Shown here: in pieces, positions 16,965 through 26,758 of the stretch
Layout of the letters: the number at the start of each line of letters is the position of its first letter
Position numbering within the stretch: the first letter of the stretch is position 1
NCBI GenBank assembly: GCA_030603275.1
Contig: JAUVYB010000011.1
Location: forward strand, 1-39,399
Direction of reading: 5' to 3'
DNA: 39,399 bases
DNA from: Deltaproteobacteria bacterium
GTDB taxonomy: Bacteria; Chloroflexota; Dehalococcoidia; Dehalococcoidales; BS750m-G39
The notes under the pieces: generated by a model
Seen by the model: only the letters and a program-made list of their open reading frames with translations
The model's database searches: none
Told to the model about the DNA's origin: nothing
Translations under genes and position numbers: made by a program

Positions 16965-18056
16965 ATGACTAAAAGAGCAATACTGGTCCTGGCCGACGGC
17001 TCGGTCTACGAAGGCAACTGCTTCGGCGCCGAGGCCGACACCTACGGCGAGGTCGTCTTCAACACCAGCATGGTAGGCTACCAGGAGATGCTCACCGACC
17101 CATCCTATGCCGGCCAGATCCTGGTGCCCACCTATCCCCTTATCGGCAACTACGGCGTAAACGAGCAGGACTTTGAATCGGCTAAAATCAGGGTCAACGG
17201 CTTTGTCGTCAGAGAGGAATGCCCTGTACCCAGCCACTATCTCAGCAGAAAGACGCTTCATCAATACCTGGCTGAATCCGGCACTCCCGGCATAAGCGGG
17301 GTGGATACGCGCGCCATCACCCGCAAACTCCGCTCACACGGCGTAATGATGGGTATGATAACCAGTGATAAGACCCCCCAACAGGCCCTGGAAAAACTGA
17401 ATAATCTGCCTGATTACGGGGCGGTTGATTTTGTCAAAGAGGTAACCACCGATGCTCCCTACCAGTGGGAAGCGAACGGCTCGGACTCAACGTACAATAT
17501 AGTGGTCCTGGACTGCGGCCTAAAGTACAGTATCCTCCGCATTCTGCGCCGGATGGACTGTGACGTAACCGCCGTCCCCTGCACCACATCAGCCGCCGAT
17601 ATATTAAAATTAAAGCCCGATGGTATCATCCTCTCTCCGGGGCCGGGCAACCCTGAGCTACTGGGTTACATCGTGGCTACAGTTAAAGAGCTCATCGGCA
17701 AGAAGCCGATTATGGGTATCTGCCTGGGCGGTCAGCTAATCTCTCTAGCCCTTGGCGCCAGGACCTTCAAGCTGAAGTTCGGCCACCGCGGCGGCAATCA
17801 CCCCGTGCGCGACCTGAGCACCGGCAAAATCCACATTACCGCCCAGAACCACGGCTATGCCACCGACCCCACCACCCTCCCCGATGGCTGGGAGCTTACC
17901 CATGTTAATCTGAACGACGGCACGGCGGAGGGCCTGCGCCATAAGGAACTGCCCGTCTTTTCCATCCAGTATCACTCCGAAGCCTCCCCCGGCCCCTGGG
18001 ACAGGATTTCCCACTTTGATGATTTTGTGAAGATGGTAAAGGGGGAGAAAAAATAG
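16965..18056 (+). CDS. carA: carbamoyl-phosphate synthase small subunit
   Basis: The glutaminase subunit that feeds ammonia to CarB. The 363-residue protein has the N-terminal CarA domain (FNTSMVGYQEMLTDPSY) and a C-terminal class I amidotransferase. GICLGGQ carries the nucleophilic cysteine and SIQYHSEASPGP the histidine/glutamate pair. SPGPGNP and GHRGGNHPV are also typical. The ATG at 16965 was chosen since MTKRAILVLADGS is the usual start; a 42-base upstream extension runs into the hairpin repeat. Two unrelated small genes separate it from carB, an unusual arrangement. Confidence 0.96.
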   Translation: MTKRAILVLADGSVYEGNCFGAEADTYGEVVFNTSMVGYQEMLTDPSYAGQILVPTYPLIGNYGVNEQDFESAKIRVNGFVVREECPVPSHYLSRKTLHQYLAESGTPGISGVDTRAITRKLRSHGVMMGMITSDKTPQQALEKLNNLPDYGAVDFVKEVTTDAPYQWEANGSDSTYNIVVLDCGLKYSILRILRRMDCDVTAVPCTTSAADILKLKPDGIILSPGPGNPELLGYIVATVKELIGKKPIMGICLGGQLISLALGARTFKLKFGHRGGNHPVRDLSTGKIHITAQNHGYATDPTTLPDGWELTHVNLNDGTAEGLRHKELPVFSIQYHSEASPGPWDRISHFDDFVKMVKGEKK

Positions 18057-18062
18057 AATAAT

Positions 18063-18138
18063 AGCGGGGTGGGGTAAAAAGGGTTGTAGAGTGCGCATTA
18101 CTTCCCACCCTGACCCACCCTACAGAGGTTAGACCTCT
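18063..18138 (+). repeat. dispersed repeat family D, copy 3
   Basis: GCGGGGTGGGG, TAGAGTGCG, CTTCCCACC, CCCACCCTACAGAGG, then hairpin AGAGGTTAGACCTCT. It is parallel to 259-330; arm bases differ from the AGAAGT version at 29.5 kb but still pair. Confidence 0.65.
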
Positions 18139-18181
18139 TTAACACCCCATAAGGTGGGGTAGGGTAAGGAAGGAAGTATAA

Positions 18182-18236
18182 GAAGGGCGAAGCCCGTTTT
18201 GGGCGGGTGGGTATGGGAAGGAAGACAAAAAGAGGG
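18182..18236 (+). repeat. dispersed repeat family A, copy 4
   Basis: GGGCGAAGCCC hairpin, GTTTT, then GGGCGGGTGGGTATGGGAAG and AAGACAAAAAGAGGGG. Same order as the copies at 445 and 12920. Just before it, CACCCCATAAGGTGGGG forms another hairpin. Confidence 0.6.
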
Positions 18237-18258
18237 GATAAAGGGGGTGAGTTAAGTG

Positions 18259-18522
18259 ATGAAGTTTTTTTATCGTCATCGTCATACAATTATTGCCATT
18301 TGTATTATTCTCGGACTCTTTTCAGTAGCCTTAAATGTGCAGTTTTATCAGCGGTGGCAAGCGGCACAGCAACAAATAGCTAGCCTTGAAGCTAGCTCCT
18401 TATATTATGCTCAATTAGCTGATGGCTACGAATGGATTTACAATCAAACCTACTCAAAATTAACTAATGAGGAACGCCAATCCTACGATGACTTCCTACA
18501 TTACCTAAAAGAGTCGCGTTGA
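18259..18522 (+). CDS. unrecognised membrane/coiled-coil protein
   Basis: About 87 residues. A basic start (KFFYRHRH) is followed by a hydrophobic helix (about residues 11-28), then a Q/A-rich helical stretch likely to form a coiled coil (WQAAQQQIASLEAS). The C-terminus is charged. A GTG three bases upstream could also start it; GGGGGTGAG is the likely ribosome-binding site. Low G/C compared with carA and carB on either side. No family recognised. Confidence 0.6.
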   Translation: MKFFYRHRHTIIAICIILGLFSVALNVQFYQRWQAAQQQIASLEASSLYYAQLADGYEWIYNQTYSKLTNEERQSYDDFLHYLKESR

Positions 18523-18545
18523 GTCAATCAAAGGGGGTGGGGTAG

Positions 18546-19082
18546 ATGGACAGAGAAGAAGTTTTATTAAAAGAATATGAGGTATGCCAACTAGACAACA
18601 ATTCTAGTGGTACTCGGTTCTGGATTGCTTTCGGGATTTTCTTCGGTATTAACACTGCACTTCTAGGTTGGATTGCCCCTAGCATCATATCTAAAAGTAT
18701 GAGTCTCAGCAAAAACAATCTTGAATGGTTAAGTTACATTACAGACAATGTTGGATGGCTGGTTTTTATTTTAGTGCTCGGTCTTGGAATAATAGGTATC
18801 CTCATATCTTTGTGGCTATGGCTTAATAGAGTAAATTATCTTATTCGTATGAACCATCACAGAATGCGTGAGATAGAGGAAGTGTTAGGGATGCTAAAGA
18901 ATTCTACAATTCACTGGCTTGATAATAGAAAGGAAGTACCAAATGAACAGAGAGAAAGGCTTGATGAAATAAGAAGACGCTACCCACCACCTAGAACAGG
19001 GTCTACCATTGTGCCATCGCTTTTTATAATAGTTATTCTCTTGTGGATTGCTGCTATTGTAATGTCATGGCTTCCAATATGA
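18546..19082 (+). CDS. unrecognised three-helix membrane protein
   Basis: A 178-residue protein with three predicted membrane helices, near residues 24-46, 66-92 and 155-176. A charged, helical loop of about 60 residues lies between the second and third ([15 protein letters not shown] and [13 protein letters not shown]). AAGGGGGTGGGG precedes the ATG. It follows the previous small gene closely, and both are A/T-rich compared with carA/carB. The two were probably inserted together into the car locus. No function can be assigned. Confidence 0.65.
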   Translation: MDREEVLLKEYEVCQLDNNSSGTRFWIAFGIFFGINTALLGWIAPSIISKSMSLSKNNLEWLSYITDNVGWLVFILVLGLGIIGILISLWLWLNRVNYLIRMNHHRMREIEEVLGMLKNSTIHWLDNRKEVPNEQRERLDEIRRRYPPPRTGSTIVPSLFIIVILLWIAAIVMSWLPI

Positions 19083-19098
19083 ACTAAGGAGTAAAAAC

Positions 19099-22000
19099 TT
19101 GACTCAAAAGCCATCTAAAGTCCTAATAATCGGCTCTGGGCCCATAGTTATCGGGCAGGCCGCCGAGTTCGACTACGCCGGCACCCAGGCCTGCAAGGCA
19201 ATGCGGGAGGAAGGGGTGACCTCGGTGCTGGTCAACTCCAACCCGGCCACTATAATGACCGATGAGGGCATAGCCGACACTATCTATATAGAACCCCTCA
19301 CCGTGGAAATGGTAGGCCGCATTATCGAACGTGAGCGCCCTGACGGGCTATTGCCGACACTGGGCGGGCAGACCGGGCTTAATCTGGCCGTAGACCTGGC
19401 CGACGCCGGCATCCTGGACAAATATAACGTTAAGAGCCTGGGCACTCCCATACAGACTATACGGGACGCCGAAGACCGCGAACTCTTTAAGCGGCTGCTG
19501 GCCAAAATCGGGGAGCCGGTGCCCCAAAGCGCTACCGTTAACAGCATAGAAGAAGCCAGAAAAGCGGCCAGGGAGATAGGCCTGCCGGTGATAATCCGCC
19601 CCGCCTACACGCTGGGGGGGACGGGGGGCGGCATGGCCTATACTAAAGATGAACTGGAAAATATAGCCGCCGCCGGACTGGCCGCCAGCCCTATTCACCA
19701 GGTGCTGGTGGAGAAATCGGTGGTGGGGTGGAAAGAGATAGAGTACGAGGTGATGCGGGACGCCGCCGATAACTGCATAACCGTCTGCAATATGGAGAAC
19801 TTCGACCCTATGGGGGTGCATACCGGCGACAGCATCGTGGTGGCGCCCAGCCAGACACTGACCAATAAAGAGTACCAGATGCTGCGGACGGCCAGCTTAA
19901 AGATTATCCGGGCACTGGGGATTGAGGGGGGTTGTAATGTACAATTCGCCCTTGACCCCAACAGCCAGAACTACTATGTCATCGAGGTCAACCCCCGGGT
20001 CAGCCGCAGCTCGGCACTGGCCAGCAAGGCCACAGGTTATCCTATAGCCCGGGTAGCCGCCAAGATAGCCGTGGGCAAGCGGCTGGATGAAATCCGCAAC
20101 CAGGTAACGGGCAAGACCATGGCCGCCTTTGAGCCGGCGCTGGACTACCTGGTGGTCAAGATTCCCCGCTGGCCCTTTGACAAGTTCGCCTTCGGCGACC
20201 GGATTATCGGCACCCAGATGAAAGCCACCGGCGAGGTAATGGCCATCGATCGCAGCTTTGAAGCCGCCCTGCAGAAGGCAGTCCGTTCCCTGGAGTTCGG
20301 CAAGAGGTCGCTGCTCTGGGAAGACCCGAGTTGGGAGCTGGGAAGCGATATCGATGCCTATCCGTTAAAGCCAAACGACCTGAGGATGTGGGCGCTGATG
20401 GCCGCACTGAGGCGGGGGATAACGCCTGAGGCGCTGTCCGAACATACCAAAATCGACCTGTGGTTTACCGCCAAGCTCCGGAATATCATCGACATGGAAA
20501 AGACGCTGTTGTCTCAGCCGCTGACGCCGGAGCTTATGCTGCAGGCCAAGCGGCTGGGATTTTCCGATGAGCAAATCGGCACACTGGCCGACCGCCTGCC
20601 GGAGCAGGTAAGGCAGCAGCGCCACAGCTGGAACATCCGCCCGGTCTACAAGATAGTGGATACCTGCGCCGCCGAGTTCGACGCCAGCACCCCCTATTTC
20701 TACAGCACCTACGAGCAGGAGAACGAGGCTCAGCCTCTCGAGAAAAATAAGTCCATAGTTATCGGCAGCGGGCCTATCCGCATCGGACAGGGGATTGAAT
20801 TTGACTACTGCAGCGTGCATTCCGCATGGGCGCTACAGGAATCGGGTTACAAAGCCATCATGGTAAACTCAAACCCGGAGACGGTTTCCACCGATTTCGA
20901 CACCAGCGACCGTCTCTACTTCGAAGCGCTGGACGAGGAGAGCCTGCGCGATATTCTGGAAAACGAAGGTGTAAACGGCCAGTCGCCGCCATCAATAGTC
21001 CAGTTCGGCGGTCAGACGGCGATAAACCTGGTTGAGCCCTTATCCCGCAGCGGTATGTCACTGCTTGGCTCCAGCGCCGAAGCCATCGACCTGGCCGAGG
21101 ACCGGCGCCGTTTTGAGCAGTTCCTGAGCGAGCTGGACATCCCCCAGCCGCCGGGAGCCGGAGTGACCTCCCTGGACGAGGCCATCGGCGTGGCCGAGCA
21201 CATCGGTTACCCTGTGCTGGTGCGCCCCAGCTATGTCCTCGGCGGGCGGGGCATGGAGATAGTCCACGACGCCAGAGAGCTGAACCGCTACATCAAGCTG
21301 GCACTGGAGCTGGATACCAAGCACCCCGTCCTCATCGACAAGTACCTGGAAGGCAAAGAGGTCGAGGCCGACGCCATCTGCGACGGTGAGGACGTGCTTA
21401 TCCCGGGAATAATGGAGCATATAGAGCGGGCCGGAGTCCACAGCGGCGATTCCATGGCCGTCTATCCCGGGATAAACCTGACCGAGGCCGAGGTAGCCAC
21501 CATCGTCGACTATACCGTCAGGGTAGGGCGGGGCTTAAGCATCAAGGGTTTGATGAACATCCAGTTCGTTATTATGCCCGGCAGTGATAAGCAGGGGTCT
21601 TCCGTCTATATATTAGAGCTGAACCCCAGGGCCAGCCGCACCGTCCCCTTCCTCTCTAAAGTAACCGGCGTGCCCATGGTTAACGTGGCCACTAAAGTTA
21701 TGCTGGGTAAGACCCTTAAGGAGCAGGGGTATAAGACCGGGCTGTGGCCAAGGCAGAAGCTGGTTGCCGTTAAAGCCCCGGTCTTTTCTATGTCCAAGCT
21801 GGTCGGTGTTGATACCTACCTCGGGCCGGAGATGAAGTCCACCGGTGAGGTAATGGGCATTGACTATACTTATGACGCCGCCCTGGCCAAGGCGCTCCAG
21901 GCCTCGGGGCTGATGCTGCTGCCCCGTGGAGCGTTGCTGCTGAGCATCGCCGATAGGGATAAGCCGGAGGCGCTGCCCATGATAAGGAAATTCTCCGAGG

Positions 22001-22335
22001 TAGGCTACAAGCTCTACGCCACCGAGGGCACGGCTGCCATGATTGAAGCGGCCGGACTGCCGGTAACCAGGATAACTAAAAAGCTGGGCGAGGGACATCC
22101 TAACGTTATTGATGTTATCAACGACCAGACCGTAGGCGGCATCGTCAATACCATTACCGGCGGGCGCATCCCCTTAAGGGACGGTTTCCATATACGCCGG
22201 GCGGCCACCGAAAAGCGCATCCCCTGCTTTACCTCTCTGGATACCGCCCAGGCCGCCCTGAAGGTGCTGCTGCGGGGGAGCCAGATTTACAGCGCCCGGC
22301 CGCTACCCGACTACAGGAGAAAGGGACCCGCTTGA
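19099..22335 (+). CDS. carB: carbamoyl-phosphate synthase large subunit
   Basis: Makes carbamoyl phosphate from bicarbonate, ammonia and two ATP. The 1078 residues are two homologous halves, each with a preATP-grasp segment ([17 protein letters not shown] and [17 protein letters not shown]) and an ATP-grasp domain ([22 protein letters not shown]). Then comes the C-terminal MGS-like allosteric domain ([23 protein letters not shown]). Length is normal. The start is TTG at 19099, with AAGGAG nine bases upstream. Its TGA overlaps the pyrK TTG start, so translation of the two is likely coupled. Confidence 0.97.
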   Translation: MTQKPSKVLIIGSGPIVIGQAAEFDYAGTQACKAMREEGVTSVLVNSNPATIMTDEGIADTIYIEPLTVEMVGRIIERERPDGLLPTLGGQTGLNLAVDLADAGILDKYNVKSLGTPIQTIRDAEDRELFKRLLAKIGEPVPQSATVNSIEEARKAAREIGLPVIIRPAYTLGGTGGGMAYTKDELENIAAAGLAASPIHQVLVEKSVVGWKEIEYEVMRDAADNCITVCNMENFDPMGVHTGDSIVVAPSQTLTNKEYQMLRTASLKIIRALGIEGGCNVQFALDPNSQNYYVIEVNPRVSRSSALASKATGYPIARVAAKIAVGKRLDEIRNQVTGKTMAAFEPALDYLVVKIPRWPFDKFAFGDRIIGTQMKATGEVMAIDRSFEAALQKAVRSLEFGKRSLLWEDPSWELGSDIDAYPLKPNDLRMWALMAALRRGITPEALSEHTKIDLWFTAKLRNIIDMEKTLLSQPLTPELMLQAKRLGFSDEQIGTLADRLPEQVRQQRHSWNIRPVYKIVDTCAAEFDASTPYFYSTYEQENEAQPLEKNKSIVIGSGPIRIGQGIEFDYCSVHSAWALQESGYKAIMVNSNPETVSTDFDTSDRLYFEALDEESLRDILENEGVNGQSPPSIVQFGGQTAINLVEPLSRSGMSLLGSSAEAIDLAEDRRRFEQFLSELDIPQPPGAGVTSLDEAIGVAEHIGYPVLVRPSYVLGGRGMEIVHDARELNRYIKLALELDTKHPVLIDKYLEGKEVEADAICDGEDVLIPGIMEHIERAGVHSGDSMAVYPGINLTEAEVATIVDYTVRVGRGLSIKGLMNIQFVIMPGSDKQGSSVYILELNPRASRTVPFLSKVTGVPMVNVATKVMLGKTLKEQGYKTGLWPRQKLVAVKAPVFSMSKLVGVDTYLGPEMKSTGEVMGIDYTYDAALAKALQASGLMLLPRGALLLSIADRDKPEALPMIRKFSEVGYKLYATEGTAAMIEAAGLPVTRITKKLGEGHPNVIDVINDQTVGGIVNTITGGRIPLRDGFHIRRAATEKRIPCFTSLDTAQAALKVLLRGSQIYSARPLPDYRRKGPA

Positions 22336-23138
22336 AGCAAACCGAAGCCAGAGTTATCTCTAATAAAATGATCCTGCCGGGCGGGCCTCACCGCGCTGGC
22401 CAGGCGCTAGCCAGCAACCTCATGTGGTTGCACTGCCCGGAAATAGCCCGTAAAGTGAAACCAGGCCAGTTTGTTATGGTGCGCTGCGCCGATTTACCCT
22501 TGCCCCGCCCCTTTAGTATCCACCAGGTAAACGAAGATAACTTAGCCCTTTTCTTTGCTGTCCTCGAAGGTGGTAAAGGTAGTCAATGGATGGCTCAGTG
22601 CCAAGTTGGTCATACGCTGAAACTAATGGGGCCATTGGGTCACGGTTTTACTATTTATCCAGACTCTAAGAACCTGCTACTGGTGGCAGGGGGTATGGGT
22701 CTTGCTCCTTTATGTTTTCTTGCCCATCAAGCAGTAAGAGAAAGCCACTCGGTAACTCTGCTTCTAGGCGCTGCTGTTAGCCCCCTTTATAGCGAACAAC
22801 CCGGAAATCTCCTTCCACCAGAAATCAAGCTGGTCAACGTTACTGAAGATGGAAGTGTGGGCAGAAAGGGTATGATAACCGACCTGCTGCCAGATCTTAT
22901 CAACAGCGCCGACCAGGTCTTTGCCTGCGGGCCGCTGCCGATGTATAAGACAATAGCCCGGATGCCGGAGCTAAAAGATAAGCCGGTCCAGGTTTCCCTT
23001 GAGGTGAGGATGGGCTGCGGGCTGGGCATCTGCTACGGCTGCACGGTAAAGACCAGAAATGGCCTGAGGCAGGTCTGTAAGGACGGGCCTATATTTAATT
23101 TGGACGAGGTACTCTGGGAGGAGCTGGCTGATATTTGA
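22332..23138 (+). CDS. pyrK: dihydroorotate dehydrogenase electron-transfer subunit
   Basis: The flavin/iron-sulfur subunit that lets class 1B dihydroorotate dehydrogenase pass electrons to NAD. 268 residues. The FAD-binding RPFSIH motif is near residue 61, an NAD-binding [13 protein letters not shown] segment near 116, and a C-terminal 2Fe-2S cluster with CGLGICYGC and a fourth cysteine in LRQVC. It starts with TTG, overlapping the carB stop by four bases. Its partner pyrD is not in this window although usually adjacent. The middle third looks lower in G/C than either end, which may reflect recombination. Confidence 0.93.
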   Translation: MKQTEARVISNKMILPGGPHRAGQALASNLMWLHCPEIARKVKPGQFVMVRCADLPLPRPFSIHQVNEDNLALFFAVLEGGKGSQWMAQCQVGHTLKLMGPLGHGFTIYPDSKNLLLVAGGMGLAPLCFLAHQAVRESHSVTLLLGAAVSPLYSEQPGNLLPPEIKLVNVTEDGSVGRKGMITDLLPDLINSADQVFACGPLPMYKTIARMPELKDKPVQVSLEVRMGCGLGICYGCTVKTRNGLRQVCKDGPIFNLDEVLWEELADI

Positions 23139-23245
23139 TGGAGGGGGGAATCCCCCTTTACGAAAGGGGGAGACAAAGTAGGGAGAAATAAAATGAAGGG
23201 GTGGGGGGATAAGGGGAGACAAAGCCATGGATTCAGGGGGTTTAA

Positions 23246-23323
23246 GGGGGACGAAGTCCCCCTTTTCTAAAAAACAATTCCCCTTCCCCTTGGTAAGGGG
23301 AAAGGGATAAAGGGGATAGGGTT
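23246..23323 (+). repeat. dispersed hairpin repeat family C, copy 2
   Basis: GGGGGACGAAGTCCCCC then TTTTCT, an A-rich linker, CCCCTTCCCCTT-GGT-AAGGGGAAAGGG, and ATAAAGGGGATAGGGTT. The first hairpin is identical to that at 29721, and the region before it (AAAGCCATGGATT, GGGGGTTTAAG) is shared too. The spacer 23139-23387 contains no gene. Confidence 0.8.
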
Positions 23324-23340
23324 TCCTTAAATTAAAATCA

Positions 23341-23372
23341 AAAAGGGTGGGTGGTGTGGGAAAAAGACAAAG
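23341..23372 (+). repeat. partial repeat of family A
   Basis: AAAAGGGTGGGTGGTGTGGG and AAAAAGACAAAG, a looser version of the GGGTGGGTATGGGAA core, immediately before the yjbQ ribosome-binding site. Confidence 0.4.
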
Positions 23373-23387
23373 TTGGGGAGGTGCCTT

Positions 23388-23804
23388 ATGGTAATCACCA
23401 AGAAAATCAGCCTGGAAAGCCAGGGAAACTGTGACATCATTGATATTACGCCCGAGGTGCAACAGCGGTTAGCCGAGGCGGACATTAGCGACGGCACGGT
23501 TACCCTGTTTATCTCCGGCTCCACAGCCGGGCTTACCACCATCGAGTTTGAGCCGGGGCTAATATCCGATTTCAAGGACATGTGGGAGCGGAATATCCCC
23601 CGGAATATCCCCTACGAACACGACCGCGCCTGGGGTGACGGCAACGGGCACTCCCATGTGCGCGCCTCGGTGCTGGGGGCATCGCTGGTAATCCCGTTTA
23701 GCGACAAGAGGCTGGCCCTGGGCACCTGGCAGCAGATAGTGGTGGTAGATTTCGACAATAGAGCCCGGTCGAGGCAAATCGTGGTGCAGGTTATGGGCGA
23801 ATAG
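23388..23804 (+). CDS. YjbQ/UPF0047 family protein
   Basis: A 138-residue member of the YjbQ family, often annotated as a secondary thiamine-phosphate synthase enzyme because some members show weak activity of that kind. Conserved parts: GSTAGLTTIEFEPGL, a histidine-rich WGDGNGHSHVRAS loop, and the end LGTWQQIVVVDFDNR. GGGGAGG is six bases before the ATG; an upstream TTG would overlap that site and is rejected. The true biological role of the family is unsettled. Confidence 0.9.
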   Translation: MVITKKISLESQGNCDIIDITPEVQQRLAEADISDGTVTLFISGSTAGLTTIEFEPGLISDFKDMWERNIPRNIPYEHDRAWGDGNGHSHVRASVLGASLVIPFSDKRLALGTWQQIVVVDFDNRARSRQIVVQVMGE

Positions 23805-23810
23805 CCGATT

Positions 23811-23840
23811 TTGACAGCGGTTTGAGCTAAAGCTTATAAT
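23811..23840 (+). promoter_or_regulatory. strong promoter of the desulforedoxin-like pair
   Basis: Consensus TTGACA, an 18-bp spacer and consensus TATAAT, starting seven bases after the yjbQ stop. It should drive the two small genes at 23869 and 23989. Confidence 0.8.
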
Positions 23841-23868
23841 AACTTAACCGGGGAAAGGCGACATTTAG

Positions 23869-23988
23869 ATGGCGAATCAAATCGGCAAGAGGTACTGCTG
23901 CACCAAGTGCGGCGCCGAGTTTATCGTGACGCGGGGTGGTGACGGCACCATCCACTGCTGCAATAAACCCATGGAGTTAAAGAAATAG
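23869..23988 (+). CDS. desulforedoxin-like metal-binding protein 1
   Basis: A 39-residue protein. A CTKCG pair near residue 11 and a CC pair (IHCCNKPM) near residue 30 make the CxxC...CC iron-binding pattern of desulforedoxin and of the N-terminal domain of desulfoferrodoxin. It probably holds one Fe(Cys)4 or zinc and acts in electron transfer or oxidative stress. GGGGAAAGG precedes the ATG. Its TAG is followed directly by the ATG of a second copy. Confidence 0.72.
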   Translation: MANQIGKRYCCTKCGAEFIVTRGGDGTIHCCNKPMELKK

Positions 23989-24132
23989 ATGGCCAGCCAG
24001 CTAGGTAAAAGATACCGCTGCCTTAAGTGCGGCACTGAAATACTCTGCACCAAGGCCGGTGAAGGCAAGATGACCTGCTGCGGCCAGGAGATGGAAGTCC
24101 AGGAACCCAGAACAATCCCCTCCTCGGACTAA
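23989..24132 (+). CDS. desulforedoxin-like metal-binding protein 2
   Basis: A 47-residue paralogue of the preceding protein: LGKRYRCLKCG near the start and MTCCGQEM near residue 30, with the same four-cysteine layout. It then has a hydrophilic tail ending IPSSD. It begins on the base after the upstream stop, so translation is probably coupled. It converges with folE five bases away. Tandem duplicates could form a heterodimer, since desulforedoxin is a dimer. Confidence 0.72.
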   Translation: MASQLGKRYRCLKCGTEILCTKAGEGKMTCCGQEMEVQEPRTIPSSD

Positions 24133-24137
24133 GCGGC

Positions 24138-24704
24138 CTACTTGCCCTGCAGCAGGGCGAAAAATTCCGCCCGTGATTCTTTGCGGTGGCGAAGGACGCC
24201 CCTGAGGGCCGAGGTCACAATAGTGCTTCCCGGTTTTTTGATGCCCCGCATAATCATGCACAGGTGCTCGGCCTGGACAATTACCCCCACCCCGTCGGGC
24301 TGGAGCCCGTCAACGATAGCATCGGCAATCTGGGTGGTCATCCTCTCCTGAATCTGGAGGCGCTTGGCAAAGATTTCCACCACCCGCGCCAGCTTGCTGG
24401 CGCCGACCACGCGCCCGCTGGCATTGGGCAGATAGCCGACATGAACCACCCCGTAGAAGGGCAAAAGGTGATGCTCGCACATGGAGTGGAAGGGAATATC
24501 CCGGAGGATTACCATCTCGCGGTGGCCTTCCTCAAAGCCGACGGTTAGCGCTTCCTTGGGGTTCATGTCCTGCCCCATAAAAAGCTCGGCGTACATCTCG
24601 GCTACCCGCCTGGGGGTATCCTTTAAGCCTTCCCGATTGGGGTCTTCGCCCACCGCCTTGATGATTGAGGTTACTGCCGATTTAATCTCTGCCTGGTTAA
24701 TCAC
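24138..24704 (-). CDS. folE: GTP cyclohydrolase I
   Basis: Converts GTP to dihydroneopterin triphosphate, the first step of tetrahydrofolate-type pterin synthesis. 188 residues, normal length. Zinc and active-site motifs are present: DIPFHSMCEHHLLPF with the zinc cysteine and histidines near residue 75, VGASKLARVVE, and AEHLCMIMRG with the second zinc cysteine. It starts with GTG at 24704, with GGAGG six bases upstream. It lies downstream of thrC on the same strand, 27 bases away. Confidence 0.96.
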   Translation of the reverse strand: MINQAEIKSAVTSIIKAVGEDPNREGLKDTPRRVAEMYAELFMGQDMNPKEALTVGFEEGHREMVILRDIPFHSMCEHHLLPFYGVVHVGYLPNASGRVVGASKLARVVEIFAKRLQIQERMTTQIADAIVDGLQPDGVGVIVQAEHLCMIMRGIKKPGSTIVTSALRGVLRHRKESRAEFFALLQGK

Positions 24705-24731
24705 TCTCGCCCTCCTTTGCTATGTCAAGTC

Positions 24732-25784
24732 CTAAGCCAAGCCTAAAGCCTTCTCCACGGCGTCCAGGTCTGCCGGCAGCTCCAGGAACGGTTCGGCGCC
24801 TTTTAAGGCCGTTTCCGTATCCTTGAGGCCGGTGCCGGTTACCACGCAGACCACCCGGCTCCGGGAAAAGTCCATCCCCTGCCGGCGGCGCTTGAGCAGG
24901 CCTGCCAGTGATGCCGCCGACGCCGGCTCGCCGAAGACGCCGGCTTTAGCTGCCATCAGCTTTTGCGCCGACAGAATCTCTTTATCGCTGACCATGCTGA
25001 TAATGCCGCCGGATTCGTCCCGGGCCGCCTCCGCCTTTTTCCAGCTGGCCGGGTTGCCGATTCTTATCGCCGAGGCTACCGTTTCCGGCTTCTCGACGAC
25101 ATGCCCCCGCACGATGGGGGCGGCCCCCTCCGCCTGAAAGCCCATCATCTTTGGCTTTACCTTTGCCTTGCCCGCCTCATGGTACTCCTTAAAGCCCTTC
25201 CAGTAGGCGGTTATGTTGCCGGCGTTGCCCACCGGTATAAAGAGATAGTCCGGGGCCTCACTTAAGCTATCTATAATCTCGAAGGCGGCCGTCTTCTGCC
25301 CCTCGATGCGGTTGGGGTTGAGTGAGTTGACCAGTGCAACGGGGTGCTTATCGGTCAGAGCGCGCACTATGGTCAGCGCCTGGTCGAAATTGCCGTCAAT
25401 GGTCACGATTTTAGCATGATAGATAATCGCCTGAGCTATCTTTCCCAGTGCAATCTTGCCCTTGGGGATGACGATAACGCAGTCAACGCCTTTAGCGGCG
25501 GCATAAGCGGCGGCGGAAGCGCTGGTATTGCCCGTAGAGGCGCACATCAGGGCCTTGCTGCCCTCCTCAAGCGCTTTGGCTACCGCCACCACCATCCCCC
25601 GGTCCTTAAACGAGCCGGTGGGGTTGCAGCCTTCCAGCTTGAAGTAAAGCTGGGCGATGTCCAGCTCTTTTTCCAGAGCCGGTGCCCTGACCAGCGGGGT
25701 GTCCCCTTCGCCCAGGGTGAAGAGGGGTGTTTTTGGGGTGACGGGGAGGAATTCTTTGTATTTAAATAGTACGCCGGGTTTCAT
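24732..25784 (-). CDS. thrC: threonine synthase
   Basis: A PLP enzyme that converts O-phosphohomoserine to threonine, 350 residues. The PLP lysine is in [13 protein letters not shown] near residue 60. [16 protein letters not shown] and the phosphate-binding [12 protein letters not shown] follow, and [12 protein letters not shown] lies near the end. GGAG precedes the ATG. It is downstream of hom in direction, with a broken TIR-like gene between them. No homoserine kinase (thrB) is visible here, so that step must be encoded elsewhere. Confidence 0.95.
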   Translation of the reverse strand: MKPGVLFKYKEFLPVTPKTPLFTLGEGDTPLVRAPALEKELDIAQLYFKLEGCNPTGSFKDRGMVVAVAKALEEGSKALMCASTGNTSASAAAYAAAKGVDCVIVIPKGKIALGKIAQAIIYHAKIVTIDGNFDQALTIVRALTDKHPVALVNSLNPNRIEGQKTAAFEIIDSLSEAPDYLFIPVGNAGNITAYWKGFKEYHEAGKAKVKPKMMGFQAEGAAPIVRGHVVEKPETVASAIRIGNPASWKKAEAARDESGGIISMVSDKEILSAQKLMAAKAGVFGEPASAASLAGLLKRRRQGMDFSRSRVVCVVTGTGLKDTETALKGAEPFLELPADLDAVEKALGLA

Positions 25785-25825
25785 GGTTTTTTCTCCAAGC
25801 TACTTTGAGATTTACTTACCAACCC

Positions 25826-25897
25826 TCCCCCTTAATCCCCCTCCCTTACCAGGGAGGGGGAGGGGTTTTTTTCTTTAAGAGGGGCTAACGCCCCTCT
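25826..25897. repeat. dispersed hairpin repeat family C, copy 3 (inverted)
   Basis: CCCCTCCCTTACCAGGGAGG forms the core of a long G/C-run hairpin, followed by a T tract and a second hairpin AGAGGGGC-TAAC-GCCCCTCT. Read on the minus strand the order matches the other family C copies. The second hairpin overlaps the last codons of the TIR-like gene. Confidence 0.65.
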
Positions 25898-26672
25898 AAT
25901 ACACCCTGTTTTGCTTTCCCTGCTCTTATAAAGCCCCAGTTTTTCAACTCTCTGGCAATTTTGATAAACGCTTCCTGCATGTTTGTTGAAGTGAATTCCC
26001 CATATACGATTTCTTTTTTATTAGTGTGTACTTGCACGCCTTTTTGAACTAATAATATAATATGGTTCCCATAAATTTGCCGAGCACTTCCCAATTCATC
26101 TGCGACATTCAACCCCATATAATATCTGCCAGTGCTCTTATCTATAGCTTTACCTTTAGTAGCCAAGATTATTGCAAAATCACCTTGTTCTTCCACCCAG
26201 TTAACATGCTTTTCTACACTCTTCCCGCCGCTTGCTCAGATTCCGCGATAAAGTAGTTTATGCCAAGTGCTTCAAGGAATTTTTTAAGGCTACTTAGTGC
26301 TTGGGTTTCTCCTTCGTGGGCAATAAAGGCTTTTGGTGGCAACCCTGCTATATTCACTGGTTCTGCTTCAAATCCCAATGTCTCATATTTTTTTATTATC
26401 GAGAGGATTTCTATCTCGATACTTCTTAGATTCTCAATATAATCATCTTGGTGGATAATCTCCGACATTAGTAGCCCCCGCATGTGTGCGCGGTGGCCAG
26501 ACTTAGTAAATTTTCGGTACTCGTTGGACTCATGCCCAAATACTGCTTCTAAGACATCTTCAATCTGGTGACGCCATAATGGATATTCACTATTATTGTA
26601 GTTTAATTTTGCAAGAGTAGGTATTTCTCCTAGTCTTTCCTTAAGATACTCAATAGCCTCTTTCTTATCCAT
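25885..26672 (-). pseudogene. TIR-like nucleotide-binding protein, frameshifted
   Basis: Two minus-strand frames form one gene. The first (26672-26214, 152 codons) has a helical N-terminal region, then PKAFIAHEGETQALSSLKKF and GINYFIAESEQAAGRV and a stop. The second (from about 26214 to 25885) continues with VEKHVNWVEEQGDFAIILAT and MGLNVADELGSARQIYG. Joined, they read like the TIR-like domain of predicted nucleotide-binding proteins (CAP12/Pycsar effector TIR type), which often act in phage defence by NAD cleavage. One missing base near 26217-26224 would restore the frame. It could be a true pseudogene or a sequencing error. It sits between hom and thrC and is A/T-rich. Confidence 0.75.
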
Positions 26673-26720
26673 CTACCTTTCACTCCCTTCTTTAAGGGTG
26701 GGGCAAAACCCTTCCATATA

Positions 26721-26758
26721 AGGGTGGAGGGCGGGAATAGATATAAAACGGGGTGGGG
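26721..26758 (+). repeat. dispersed repeat family B, copy 2
   Basis: AGGGTGGAGGGCGGGAATAG then ATATAAAACGGGGTGGGG, directly beside the hom stop and before the TIR-like gene start. The GATATAAAACGGGGTGGGG part is shared with 13031 and 29621. Confidence 0.7.
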
